DNA of 64,000 nucleotides. Origin: Orychophragmus violaceus (Eukaryota; Streptophyta; Magnoliopsida; Brassicales; Brassicaceae). Under the pieces are notes generated by a model. It did not search any database. It was not told the origin of the DNA and saw only the letters and a program-made list of their open reading frames with translations. Numbering within the stretch: the stretch's first letter is position 1; each line of letters begins with the position of its first letter. The stretch is taken from NCBI GenBank assembly GCA_030180135.1, contig CM058235.1:13005145-13069144 (forward strand). Direction: 5' to 3'. The translations under genes and the position numbers were made by a program. Below, piece by piece: positions 14,336 to 26,199 of this stretch.

Positions 14336-15760
14336 GTATAGAGAGAGTAGTGAAGAGTTCGGATGGTAACGGAGGAACGGGGAAATATTTCCTAAACGGA
14401 GATTTTCAACGTTCATCTCAAGTACCAACTTTCTCTTCCGTCTTAAGCGGCTTTAGGACGGTCCGGAGGTTTGATTCGTACGGCAATACGGGGTCAACCG
14501 CGACAAAGTATTGGTGAGTTGGGGTTGATTGATTGAATAATATGTTACTCCGCAGGTTCCCGACACTAAGTTACGAGCCGATGAGACGGTTGTGATTAGT
14601 GTCGGTTTTTCTAATAATTGGTTCTACTAAATGAGTATTTATGGTTGGGTGATTAAATGATGTTGACAGTATACATACTATTGTGATGATGTGACGTGTG
14701 ATGATTAAAGAACCGAGTAATGAACAAAGGATTAAAACGCGGGAAAATATGTGATAATACTATAACGATCGGTTATGATTGGTTGATGTACGGAATGTGT
14801 GAGAACGATGATTATGTTTATATGAGATGGTATGATTAATGGTTGCTCAATGTGTTAGTGACTTGATGTGATAGCGGGCATATCGATTTCCCGACCCGAT
14901 GGATCCTCGGGAGTTTACCTGTCGGTTCACGTACCCTCGGGTCGTGTTATCGGCAGGTGTTAACCTACTGAGTGACGCCGGTAGGTGTGTGGTCCGGAGA
15001 ATACGGGGTCATGTCCTAGGGCCGGACTGCATGGAATCTCGGGTTGCCGGGGGTAACCGGAGTCGCCGCGTATCGATGGACGGAGAACGGTGTCTTACTC
15101 GTAGCACTTCGTGTTTATGAGTAAGAGTCGAGGGAATCACTACCGTAGACCTATATGGTAACGGGATGAGTATTCCGAGGGAATGACGATATTTCCCGGG
15201 GCCCATAGCATGCATATAGTATACTTGTTGTTTCCGTGCTTCGGCTATTTATTAATGTTTGTGTAACCTCCCGTCACTGATTGTGTTTGGGGATGGGATG
15301 GGTGGACGGGAAGTTACTTCGTTAGTTGGGGAATCCCAACTCACTGGGTCGATGATAGATCGCTCACCCCTCTCGTTTGTCTTTTTCAGGTAACCCGTAA
15401 GGATAGCGGATCGCAAGACGTTAGGTCATCCGGTATAGTGTCGACGTCTCTTTCGGAACTTTTAATTTCAATGTAATGTGATTTTAAATAAATATCGTCC
15501 ATGGACCTAATGTACTTCCGCACTTTAAAAAGCTATGTTTTATACTCGTAAGAGCATGTTGGTTATGTTAGATTACTCCGATCTAATGTAACTACCAAAT
15601 TTTAATATGGTTGCAAAGCCGTAACTAAAGTTTGGGAAACGTGTAACTGAATAATTCGGATCAGTCTAATGACGAAAGTTATTAAGCCGACCTGAATTAG
15701 TCAAACACGGTAAAAATAGTGACGACTCTGGTCCACTCGGATCAGGGGCGTTACAATTGG

Positions 15761-15772
15761 TGGTATCAGAGC
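15761..15772 (+). other. Primer binding site of the gypsy element
   Basis: TGGTATCAGAGC lies 5 bp after the 5' LTR. It is complementary to the 3' end of initiator tRNA-Met, which primes minus-strand DNA synthesis. Confidence 0.9.
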
Positions 15773-15907
15773 ATGGTTCCGATCGTGCTCATATAACATG
15801 CGTTTTCAGATTTATCGAGTCAAAAATTGAGTCGCGAAAGAGACATTAGGAAACCGGATACGTCTTGTTTAGCTAGAACTTAGTCATTTACCCGTTTTTG
15901 GATACAG

Positions 15908-17194
15908 ATGGAGAACGAAGGAAGCGATAGTGGCGAACGTGGTATGGCTATGGGGTCGGAACGGGTTTCAGAACGCAGAGGACTGGGTCACGAGGAATCA
16001 GCTAAAAAGAGGAAGTCATCAGAAAATTCGGGAACTCAAGAAAAGCCGTCAGATCAGGCGCAAGCAACGGAGGAAAAGGACATTGAAGATACCGAATCCA
16101 GTAACGAACGCTCGAAGGAAAGAAATGTAAAGCCAGAGCATACCCTGAAAATGCTGCATGAAGTAATGGCAAAAGCTATGCAATCACCACAAGTAACGCC
16201 TGACGCGGCAAATCACCCACCGTTCCTATCTTTGATCTCTTCGATGAAGAAGATGGGAACTACGCACTTCTCCGGTGGAACTGACCCATTAGTTGCCGAT
16301 CGATGGATCCGAATGGTGGAGAAGAACTTCAAGGCTACAAGATGTCCGGAGGACTACAAGCTGAGTGTGGGAACTTATTATCTGGACCGTGACGCAGCCG
16401 ATTGGTGGGAAAGCCGGGAAACCCAAGTGGGACATATGGTGAAGACCTGGACAGCGTTTAAGGAAGAATTTGAGCGTAAGTACTTTACCCCGGAGTCAAA
16501 ACGTCGGCTTCAACGGGATTTTGCTAATCTTGAGCAGGGGAGTAAAACAGTCCGCGAGTATAAATCCGAGTTCATGAGACTAAGGCGCTATGTGGGCAAC
16601 AATAACGGAGACGAGGAGGCAATGATCACCAACTTCCTATTTGGACTTCGACCAGAGCTGGAAAGTAGACTCGCAGTGGGGAACTTTTCTAGCCTCACAG
16701 ACTTGGTGGAGAAAGCGGTAAGCGTAGAGATTGGGTTAGCAGCAGAACGAACAGCACGGAGAAATCTCACTCCTAACCAAGGCGGAAGGTCATCAGGCTC
16801 TCAGGGACGGCACTATGTACAAAACCGTCGTTTCAAGGATAAAGGCAAGCGACCGCAAGGATCATCTGACTCTGCTAAGGGGGCGGCAGTGTGCTACAAC
16901 TGCGGCCAGCCCGGTCATATCTCCAAGTATTGCCCGAGGAATGCAACCCAGTACGTGTCGCCTGGTCTTACTTGTTTCCGATGTGGTCAGAAGGGACATT
17001 ATGCTCGAGAGTGTTCGAATCCGATTCCAGCCACCCCACTCGCCATCAAGCCTGCGCCAGTTCACCCTACGATTGAACCCGCTCGCAAGCGTCAAGCTGT
17101 AGAAAGTAGGGTGTATGCCTTAGAGCTAGATAATAATGAAACCCCGAAACCCGCTCAGGGTCCTATCATAGGTACGTTTGTGCCTGAACCCTAA
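15908..17194 (+). CDS. Gypsy Gag polyprotein (unspliced form)
   Basis: 428-residue structural protein that would package element RNA. The central retrotransposon-gag domain carries WW and YF landmarks (about residues 155-260). Two CCHC zinc knuckles follow: CYNCGQPGHISKYC (329-342) and CFRCGQKGHYAREC (356-369). The N-terminal 90 residues are charged and of low complexity. The stop at 17192-17194 lies just inside a candidate intron (17172-17333). If that intron is retained, Gag ends with seven extra residues after PIIG; if it is spliced, the frame continues into protease. The ORF is intact and the start is the first ATG in a good context after the PBS. Confidence 0.9.
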   Translation: MENEGSDSGERGMAMGSERVSERRGLGHEESAKKRKSSENSGTQEKPSDQAQATEEKDIEDTESSNERSKERNVKPEHTLKMLHEVMAKAMQSPQVTPDAANHPPFLSLISSMKKMGTTHFSGGTDPLVADRWIRMVEKNFKATRCPEDYKLSVGTYYLDRDAADWWESRETQVGHMVKTWTAFKEEFERKYFTPESKRRLQRDFANLEQGSKTVREYKSEFMRLRRYVGNNNGDEEAMITNFLFGLRPELESRLAVGNFSSLTDLVEKAVSVEIGLAAERTARRNLTPNQGGRSSGSQGRHYVQNRRFKDKGKRPQGSSDSAKGAAVCYNCGQPGHISKYCPRNATQYVSPGLTCFRCGQKGHYARECSNPIPATPLAIKPAPVHPTIEPARKRQAVESRVYALELDNNETPKPAQGPIIGTFVPEP

Positions 17195-17333
17195 TCCTTG
17201 TGTGTGTGTCGAAACTTCCATGTGTAAATAGAACCGTCGAAGTTGTTTAAAAATAAATCTTCGTTATAAATAAATAAAGTTTCTATTGTAAAATATAAGT
17301 ATTGTATCTTGAAGTTAGATATTATTGTCACAG
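17172..17333 (+). other. Candidate intron between gag and protease
   Basis: 162 bp (54 codons) of markedly AT-rich sequence with donor 'g|gtacgt' and acceptor 'gtcacag|ga'. Gag and pol are in the same frame on both sides, but this segment contains several in-frame stops. Removing it joins PIIG to the conserved protease lead-in (G-T-I-H-V-A-G...VLFDSGATHSF) exactly. Splicing is inferred, not shown. Confidence 0.65.
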
Positions 17334-20300
17334 GAACCATACATGTTGCGGGTCGTCCCACGCATGTATTGTTCGATTCGGGAGCCACTCATAGTTTTGT
17401 GACTCCAGAAGTAGTTGCGGAAATTGGAGGGAAGTTCAGGATAGAAAATGTTAATGTCGCTGTGTTGACCCCTGGGAAGCAAACCCTCCAAGTAGACAAG
17501 TGTATTCGGAATGTACCGTTGGTCGTCGCGGCAAAGCAATTCTTTGTGAATCTTCTAATTACTCCTCTAACACGGTACGAAGTTATTCTCGGAATGGATT
17601 GGTTGTCCGGTTATAAGGCACAGTTAGATTGCGGTCGGGGGAGGATCACTTTTCGTGGGAATGAGATGGAGACGATAGTTTATGACGGGATTAACCCTAG
17701 TACATCAGTGTGTATTGTGGCGGCCGTTCGAGTCCAGGACCTAATAAAGAATGGAGAAGCATTCTTGGTGACCATCACTGCCGGTGAGGGAACTGTCAAT
17801 GAGGAAGCCAGGATCGAAGACATTGCGGTAGTCCAGGAGTTCGAGGACGTATTTGCGGCGTTAAAGGAGTTACCTCCGCCTCGGAGTAATCCTTTCACTA
17901 TTACGTTGGAACCAGAAGCAAAACCTATCGCGAAGGCACCTTACCGAATGGCTCCAGCTGAATTGGCGGAACTTAAAAAGCAACTTGAGGATTTGATTGG
18001 GAAGGGCTTTATTCGACCAAGTTCATCACCGTGGGGAGCTCCGGTACTGTTCGTAAAGAAGAAGGACGGGAGTATGAGGTTGTGTATTGACTATCGCGGC
18101 ATCAACAACATTACCATTAAGGATAAATACCTGTTGCCTCGAATCGATGAACTTTTGGATCAGCTTAAGGGAGCAAGTTGGTTCTCGAAAATAGATTTGG
18201 CGTCTGGATATCATCAGATTCCTATCGCCGAGGGGGATATCATGAAGACGGCCTTTCAAACCAGATACGGGCAGTTTGAGTTTGTGGTAATGCCTTTTGG
18301 GCTTACCAACGCACCAGCAGCTTTCATGCGGTTAATGAACGAAGTTTTCCATGATTATCTCGATAAATTTGTTATCATATTTATCGATGATATTCTGGTT
18401 TACTCAAAGACGGAGGAAGAGCACCGGTCGCATTTGACGTTAGTTCTCGCGAGATTGCGGAAGCTAAGACTATTTGCTAAATTCAGCAAGTGCTCGTTTT
18501 GGCAGAGGGAAATTGGGTTTTTGGGACATCGCATTTCTGAGCAAGGAGTATCAGCCGATCCCGAGAAAGTAAAAGCAATTCAAGAATGGCCTCGACCTAC
18601 CTCCGTAATGGAAGTTCGAAGTTTTCTAGGGCTGGCGGGATACTATCGGAAGTTCGTCCGTGGGTTTTCTTCAATTGCCAAGCCATTGACGAAACTAACA
18701 GGGAAAGGCGTTCCCTTCGTATGGAGTAAAGAAGCAGAAGACGCTTTCGTGAGGTTAAAGATCTCTTTGACCTCCGCACCCGTTTTGGCTCTACCCGAAC
18801 CCGGTAAACTCTATACAGTGTATACCGATGCGTCCCGAGTAGGTTTGGGGTGTGTCCTGATGCAGGAAGGTAAAGTCATCGCTTATGCGTCTCGTCAGCT
18901 AAGAAAGCACGAGGAGAATTATCGGACACATGACCTGGAGATGGCGGCGGTTGTATTTGCATTGCGGATTTGGAGATCGTATCTTTATGGTGAAACCATA
19001 GAAGTATTTACAGACCATCAAAGTCTGAAATACTTATTCACGCAACCAGACCTTAATCTACGACAGCGGAGGTGGATGGAGTTCATCGCAGATTACGACC
19101 TGAAGATCAAGTATCACCCTGGAAAAGCCAATGTGGTTGCGGATGCACTCAGTCGGCGAAAAACCAAGGCTAGCATTGAAAAAGAACTAGAAACCCTAAC
19201 CGAGGAGCTCGAGTCAGTTAAGTTGGCGGCAATGGAAGGGGAAGAAAATTAACCATTAGGTTTACGAGCTATAAGGCAGGCGGATTTAGTTTTCCGAATC
19301 CGAGAAGAGCAGCAGAAAGACGAGAAGATTTTGAAAATCATCGACGAAGTCAAGAACCTAGATGGACTAAACCAGAGCGGTTATCATCTTGCCAGGGATG
19401 GTACATTATTGCTCAAGGGAAGGATTACTGTACCAGAAGGACAGAATTTGCGAGAAGAAATTATGGAGGCGGCACATCACTCTTTACTGAGTATCCACCC
19501 CGGGAGTTCAAAGATGTACAAAGACGTAAGGAGATATTACCATTGGCCAGGAATGAAGAATTCTGTAGCACGATGGGTAGCTCAATGTCCGACTTGTCAA
19601 AAGATTAAAGTGGAGCATCAAGTGCCCGGTGGTTTGCTTCAGAATCTACCTATTCCTCAATGGAAATGGGATTCCATATCGATGGATTTCATCACCGGAA
19701 TGCCGACAGCAAAAGGGAGGGCAAACAATGCAATCTGGGTAATTGTTGACCGGTTAACCAAGGTGGCGCATCTAATTCCGATAAAAGATACGGATAAAGT
19801 GGAAGCGTTAGCTGAACTCTACATCGATCAAATTATTCGTTTACATGGAGTACCAGCGGACATCGTGTCCGATCGGGACCCTCGATTTACCTCCATTTTC
19901 TGGAGAGCGTTACAGGAAGCATTGGGGACGGAGCTATATATCAGCACTGCTTATCATCCAGAAACCGACGGTCAAACCGAAAGGACTATCCGGACCATAG
20001 AGGACATGTTACGAATGTGTGCTCTTGATTGGGCCGGAAATTGGGAAGAGCACTTACTCTTAGTAGAATTCTCATACAACAACAGCTACCACTCCAGTAT
20101 CGGAATGTCTCCACATGAAGCCCTGTATGGACGACCGTGTAGGACTCCGCTATGTTGGACCGAGATCGGAGAACGAGAAGTTTTTGGACCCAAAATTGTA
20201 GATGAAACCACCAGCAAGCTGTAAATAATTCAAGCCAATATGAAGAAAGCTCAAGATCGACAGAAGAGATTTGCAGACCAAGCAAGGAGAGAGGTTAACT

Positions 20301-20731
20301 TTGAAATCGGAGATTGGGTGTATTTAAGAGTCTCATCTCAACGAAGAGGGGAACGGTTCGGAAAGGTTGGAAAGCTGGCAGTTCGCTACATCGGACCATA
20401 CCAAGTAATTGGAAGGGTTGGAGAAGTGGCGTACAGATTGGATCTACCGACAGACATGCGGATTCACCCAGTGTTCCATGTATCCATGTTACGCAAGTTT
20501 ATCCGCGACCCAAGAGATGTGGAAACAGAGAAATTAGACAACCTGCAACCAAACCTCACATACACCGAAGGACCCATTCGTATTGGAGAAAGATGCACCT
20601 GTAAACTCAAGAACCGAGAAATTCCGCAAGTGCAAGTCTTCTGGGGAAAGCAGAACCGTGTAATTGTCACTTGGGAAGATGAAGCAAGGTTTAAAGATGC
20701 ATATCCGGAGTTTTTCCTTAGTGCCCAGTAG
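17309..20731 (+). pseudogene. Gypsy Pol: protease, RT, RNase H, integrase, chromodomain-like; two nonsense codons
   Basis: One reading frame covers all pol domains. Aspartic protease FDSGATHSF is near 17372. RT has PWGAPVLFVKKKDG and catalytic FIDD (18380-18391). RNase H has VYTDAS near 18820 and YHPGKANVVADALSR near 19110. Integrase has an HHCC zinc region near 19470-19610, then DDE landmarks SMDF, SDRDPRF and ETDGQTERT. The C-terminal module near 20590-20720 resembles the chromodomain region of Del/Tekay elements. In-frame TAA codons at 19250-19252 and 20222-20224 split it into three open stretches. Both sit where glutamine would fit, consistent with single C-to-T changes. All catalytic residues otherwise look intact. 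The codons before 17334 belong to the candidate intron rather than to Pol. Confidence 0.9.
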
Positions 20732-20780
20732 AAAAGAGTTGTAATCCAACCATAAAGAATTCGAGGACGAATTCTAATAA

Positions 20781-20791
20781 GGGGGGAAGGA
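20781..20791 (+). other. Polypurine tract of the gypsy element
   Basis: GGGGGGAAGGA immediately precedes the 3' LTR and would prime plus-strand DNA synthesis. Confidence 0.88.
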
Positions 20792-21426
20792 TGTGATACC
20801 CCGATCTCGGAAATACGATAAAAATATTATTATTACATGTAATGGTATTTTTATCATCAATAAAATGAATTTCCTTGTTAAGAAATTCATTGGGATTATT
20901 TTTGGAAATTCTTGAGAATTTTCATTAAAACCCGGTTTTTCCGAGAAACCGATAAAATGTTCGGATAAGCGAAAGAACCCTCTAAAGTCCAGAAACAACT
21001 ATGAAATTTTGACCACAGCTCCATTAAAATATGTAGAAGCTATGGTTAAAAGGATTTGGCAAGATGTGACCTCTATATTAAGTTATGAATTTTGAGTCAT
21101 TAATGAGTAATTAGTGATTAAAAATTCAAAATAAAATCCATGGAGCATGGACTTGCTTAGGACTGACTAGGGAGGATAAGAAAAGTCATTTGTGATCTGA
21201 TTTAAGCCCAGCAAGGAGTGAGCCACGAAATTCAGCAAGAAAAACCAAAAAGAAGCCTCATGGGCTAGATACAATGAATTTGTCAAGGCCTTTTGTGGAC
21301 CAAGCTCAATGGGCTTCTTCATGGGCTTCAGGGGGATGAGAAAGAGGATAAGAAGAGGTGTTTTTGGCCAACACTTGGCCTAAGGGCGTGGCATGAGAGA
21401 GGAGTGGAGAGGAGACAAGTGGAGGG
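20792..21426 (+). repeat. Gypsy 3' LTR, first part
   Basis: 635 bp matching 13396-14030. It is interrupted at 21426 by the copia-derived element; target GAGGG is at 21422-21426. Confidence 0.95.
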
Positions 21427-22156
21427 TGTTGGGAATCCGAGCCAATTCTACAGATTCAGAATTCTCGCGAGTTCCCGATAGCCTAGGATCTAGGGTCTAG
21501 TTAATTAAATCATGATCTCACCTCGTGATTACCTGGTGTTTGGCAGCGGAAGATGGATCAGGTAATACGAGAACTACTGCGCCTCAGATGCTGCGCCTCT
21601 ATCGTAGTCCACACGCACACAAGCTGGAATCCGCCGGGTTGCTAGCGCCGGTGCTCGGATCTCTTTGGGACCTTAGTTTCTAGAGGAAGAGATTCTGTTT
21701 TCTGTCTCAGAAAACTGTCTGGGCGGCTCGTCTTTCTTAGGTCGAATAATAAGATCACTTATATATCGACTCTGTCATAAACCGAAACATCAGTTTCGGA
21801 TTCGCCAGTGTGTCGACCAACACATCCATTGGTGTCGATCGACACAAGTCTTGTATCGACCGATGCACCTAATGGTGTCGATCGATACACCTCTTTGAAA
21901 CTCAATTCGATGCGTATCCAATACACATCGATTAGACCATATGCCAATGATCTATCCCATGCAGAGTATATCCAACTTGCTTAGGTGTGTGACCCTGTAG
22001 GTTCACACGATACTGGAAATGAGTTACAACTCATTTGTCATAATTTGTTTCTAGCAAAACGTTATGACTACCCAGTACCACATGAATTGTCCGATCTCGA
22101 CAATACAACTATCTCTATGAGTTCGTACAATGTGATTTCAGGACATAATCCCAACA
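21427..22156 (-). repeat. Innermost element, 3' LTR
   Basis: 730-bp LTR, TGTTGGGA to TCCCAACA. It carries two pairs of GTCGATCGAC-type palindromes (21812, 21834, 21855, 21877). Confidence 0.94.
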
Positions 22157-25100
22157 ATCTCCCACTTGTACTGGAATCACCTATTCCTATAATCCCTTCG
22201 TCTCTATATCTCGATATGGCATAAGGCAAGAGACTGTGTCATCCTTATTATAGCCAACATCGTGTTCATCGAATTCCTGATCTATACTGATAAAACAAAC
22301 GACTGACAATCAACTCGTTTGAGCACGGCCATGCATTTTCTCAGTATCAAATCTTCGATGGGCCCTGAGATATTTATCTCCCATTTTTACAGGAGGGACA
22401 AATCCCATTTTGTTCCATCCCTGTTTCTACACATACTTCATGATACGTCGAAACAATGCCGTTATAGCCGCCAGTTACGGAACGACGTTTGACAAGGTCA
22501 AAGCGCACCAATTCATATGCTAGAGAGCATGATGAACTCAGGTCTAAGGACTATACTCTATAGTCGTAATGAGAACCTCTCATGACACTTATATATAACT
22601 ATCCTGTGGAGTTCTCATTAAGCGGGTCATGTCCGATCATATGTTCACCAACATATATCTATGTGATTGACTGTGATAATCATATCATTGACTCCATGAA
22701 ACTTAGTCCAACAGTCACCTCACATACTAGTCTGCGCGGTTGTTAGTGTCCCATTTTAACAACCTTGACTAGGGAAAATCATAATTTATGTCATCTTTTA
22801 CTTATAGGGTTTCATGATCAAGTCTTCAACTTGATGACCTATAAGATGACCATAAAGTACTTTGGGACCATTATTTAATTATCCAATAATTAAATAATAC
22901 TGATGTCAGTTTTAACTTACACAAACACTGCCATAGCATGTCTCTGTAAAGTTTACAACATAACTAAAATAACTCCCACTAGAATCAAGATCATCTCTTC
23001 AGATATCTTTTACCTACAGCAACAGAATAAATTCCGTGCTTAGGTTGTGGGAGAGTTTTCGGTGTTCTTCTTGAAACAATTTCAATAGAGCACACCACCA
23101 TTCAGATAAAAGCACTATTCTACGGTCCACTGCTTGGAGCCTTTCCAACAGTTAGCACCGCTATCCAGACAAAGAGACATAACCAGGTGGGAACCGGGAA
23201 TCGTCTTTGTCCGACTAACTACTTTCAACTGGTTCGTCACTTTATCAGTTCACCACGAACCTATCCTTAGTGTTTCTCAACACTTGGGATATTTCTGGTA
23301 ACTGTTCAGTGACTATTACCGGAGTATATTGGTATATTCTCGTCATGCTTAAGCTGCATCTAGACGAGCGCAAAATATGGCATTCATGATGGATTCCATT
23401 GCATCAGCATAGTCAATCACACTCATTAATATTAGTTCAGACAGTGTTCAAAAACACTTCATCTTGCTAATATTGTTACTAGCTCAGCCAGTGCCCAAGA
23501 CACTGCATCTTGCTTAGATTATTGCCATAAGACCTTTGGTATGGAGCCATTCTTGGAATCATGCACATTGGAACTGTCCAATACCTTATCTTCATAAGGA
23601 TTTTGACACGATACAATTAGCTTACTTAATCTATATCAATAGATTCTTATTTCAAGAATTCACTCGGCTACTCCCATGTCCATCGATTAACTTTTGATTT
23701 CCGACCTAAAACTTGACAAGACTTTAGTGTCGGAACGTCGTTTATGAGATTCAAGTATGTTATCCACATACTGTGTGAGAATTGCCATTACGCTCCCACT
23801 AGTCTTCTTGTAAACGCATGGTTTCATTTCTTTCTGATCAAGTCAAAACTTTTGACCACATTATCAGAATGTTGATTCCAACTCCAAGATGTTTGCTTCA
23901 ATCCAAAATGGATCGCTGAAGCTAACATGCATACCCAGCCAATTTTTCGGAGTTGGGGCTCACCTCCGCTTCTTTGAATTTCGCATGTTCGTCACTTTTC
24001 AATGATCAACAGATCACGGCAATTGGTTACGAGAAATCACTCTCGAGTTAGTGACGGATCCTTTCGGATCTGCGAATTTCTGGCTCCACAGTTGCAGATC
24101 CTACAGCACTCTGTAGATCTCACCGCTGCTCTCTCTCAACAGATTGAGCAGCCTCCTGTGTTTATCGAATTTCTTCGATGTGTACTTTTACTCCCACTGT
24201 TCCTTTTGAAAGTATCACCTTTCTTAAGAGACACAGTTCTGGACAGCAAAAGTACTAAGCCTTGGTTTCCTCAGGACAACCAGCGAGGTAGAGCTTATCA
24301 GATTTGGATTCAAGTTTGTTTGTTGACTACTGTCTTACGCAAACCTTGCAATCCCAATTCATCAGAAAAACAAATTTGGAAATCACCCAGTCCACATCCA
24401 ATGTGGTGTTTTTCACTGATTCTGATAGAAACCTTTTAGCGTGAACATAGACATTTCAGAACGTATTCTTAAATGGTTATGGAAGATTCATGTGATTCAT
24501 CATTAATTGAATCATATCTCATAAGATCTGATTCATTCTTTCAGATGATCACCCAATTCATGGCTCTAGTATTTTCCTCCGCGATCCAATCGAGGATCTC
24601 AATACTTCTGTCAGATTGGTTCTACACTTCATCTTGGAACTCCCTTAAGGGATTCCAGCTTGTGTCTCATCAAATGAACACAGCAATACTTATTGATGCC
24701 ATCAATAAGGTAATGAAGTACAAAAGATTTCCTCTGGCACTAATGCTCGTTTGGGCCACATACATCAGTATGTTTAAGGCCCAATAAGCTTCTGGCCCAT
24801 TTCCTTTAGCTCTGCTAAAAGGGCCTTAGTCATTTTGGTCTAGTGAACGGAATTCATATCTCAAATGATTAACAATCAAATGAGTCCAAAACTATGGATT
24901 TACCGAATCTGCTTCACTTTTGTGGTTAAACGACTATACCAAAAAAAGGTCGAGTTCGAGTCATCAGACTTAAACTGTTTGGTATTTATGTTATATTTTA
25001 ACTCATGTTGGTTTAAGATATAAAACCCATTCTAAACGGGGTGCTACCATTAAATATTTCATTAAGATCAAAAGAACAAAACTTGTCTTTTATCAAATGA

Positions 25101-25284
25101 AAAACATCCAAATTCTCAAAAAAGAAAATGAAAGACATTTTGCATATAGCAAGTACATGGTGGCAATTACTTAATTTCAAAAACCAAGTAGGAAAGGCTC
25201 CTACAAGTGGAGAATCTCTACGGCTCATGTAGCAACCATTGCTTCAACCAGACACGCAGTTCCACTTGTCCTTTCTTCAACGTT
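22157..25284 (-). pseudogene. Degenerate copia pol of the innermost element
   Basis: Read on the minus strand, pieces of all pol domains appear in copia order but in changing frames with many stops. A protease-region remnant is at about 25330-25010 and an integrase-like remnant at about 24850-24550. The RT remnant's catalytic box reads YVDN instead of YVDD (plus 23759-23770). An RNase H remnant is near 23250-23130, containing SDKDDSR and a SKQ-like segment. The 3' end is non-coding to the polypurine tract. Short plus-strand frames here are by-products. No functional enzyme can be encoded. Confidence 0.75.
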
Positions 25285-26199
25285 CTACTGTCGCTTAGGT
25301 CCTGCATATTTCAAAAATATCAGTACCACAACAAGTATCCAATACTTATGTAGAACTTGAATTAATAACACAATACCTGAAGAAGAAGTACCATACATCT
25401 TCTCCATCTCTTGTGAATCTTCCAAGAATTTAATGTAATCTCTCTTCCAATGCCCCGACTCATTACAGCAGAAGCACTTACTAACACCAGATGGGCTTGA
25501 CTTGGGCTTAAAAGATGACACAGGCTTATCCTGATTCCAAATCTGGACGGCCTTGCCTTCACCCTTGTCTATAAAAGATTTCTCTAATCTTTTACCCTTT
25601 ATGATGTCATACTCTGCTGTTTTGAGCATACCATGCAGTTCAGTCAACGTCTTCGTCAAGACTTTCTTGATATAGTTCTTAACGAACTTGTCATAGCTTG
25701 ACGGCAGTGACTGCAGAATGATGTCAGTGGCCAACTCGAAGCTGACAGGACATTCCAGTTTCCCCAGGTTATCAATGTAACCCATCAGTTTAATGACATG
25801 AGGACTTACTGGAGCATCCTCTGGTAGCTTGCACCCAGTGAGAGACTTCACCATCTGGAATCTCTCAACTCGTGCCAGATCTTGAAACTTCAGTTTCAGG
25901 CTGGTGATCATCTCTATTGGCGACTCCATGTTCTCATACTGACTCTTCAAGTCTGAGTTCATGGAAGCCAATATCATACCACGCACATCTACCACATCAG
26001 TATAATGCTTATTCCAAGCATTATACACTGCATGCGAGCGATTGGTCCCAAGCTTTTCTGGAAGAGCCTTTTCAAGGACATAGTCCTCGCTCTCCTGCTT
26101 GAGAATGAATCTCAGATTCCGATACCAATCCAGGAAGTTGGATCCATTTAACTTGTCCTTCTCAAGGACGGATTGCAACGAGAAAGTAGTCATAGACAT
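25285..26199 (-). CDS. Copia-type Gag of the innermost element
   Basis: 304-codon frame starting MSMTTFSLQS. It has a copia Gag/UBN2-type domain (LNGSNFLDWYRNLRF near residue 18, then the ARVERFQMVKSLTGCKL region). A zinc-knuckle motif CFCCNESGHWKRDY follows, in which the last Cys of CCHC is replaced by Tyr. From about residue 273 the sequence leaves the expected family frame, so the C-terminal ~30 residues are probably a frameshift product. The Gag core is the only long frame conserved in this element. Whether it still forms particles cannot be told. Confidence 0.75.
   Translation of the reverse strand: MSMTTFSLQSVLEKDKLNGSNFLDWYRNLRFILKQESEDYVLEKALPEKLGTNRSHAVYNAWNKHYTDVVDVRGMILASMNSDLKSQYENMESPIEMITSLKLKFQDLARVERFQMVKSLTGCKLPEDAPVSPHVIKLMGYIDNLGKLECPVSFELATDIILQSLPSSYDKFVKNYIKKVLTKTLTELHGMLKTAEYDIIKGKRLEKSFIDKGEGKAVQIWNQDKPVSSFKPKSSPSGVSKCFCCNESGHWKRDYIKFLEDSQEMEKMYGTSSSGIVLLIQVLHKYWILVVVLIFLKYAGPKRQ

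Larger units (their letters stand above)
13396..15755 (+). repeat. Gypsy 5' LTR
   Basis: 2360-bp LTR starting TGTGATACCCC and ending GGGGCGTTACA. A TATA box TATAAAAA is at 14052-14059, followed by a purine tract (14100-14335) and about 1.4 kb of further sequence. The RNA leader within R-U5 is therefore unusually long (about 1.67 kb). Lysine/arginine/glutamate-rich open frames through the purine tract are not considered genes. Confidence 0.94.

Noticed and set aside
14047..14517. 156-codon frame (and its copy at 28357-28959) in the gypsy LTR, plus antisense serine/leucine-rich frames
   Set aside because: They span a GA purine tract inside the LTR and encode only K/R/E or S/L runs. Length differs between LTRs by slippage.
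17680..18779. Minus-strand frames opposite the gypsy pol
   Set aside because: Antisense shadows of a well-supported pol frame.
24002..24787. 145- and 104-codon plus-strand frames
   Set aside because: They lie antisense to degenerate integrase/RT remnants and have no protein similarity.
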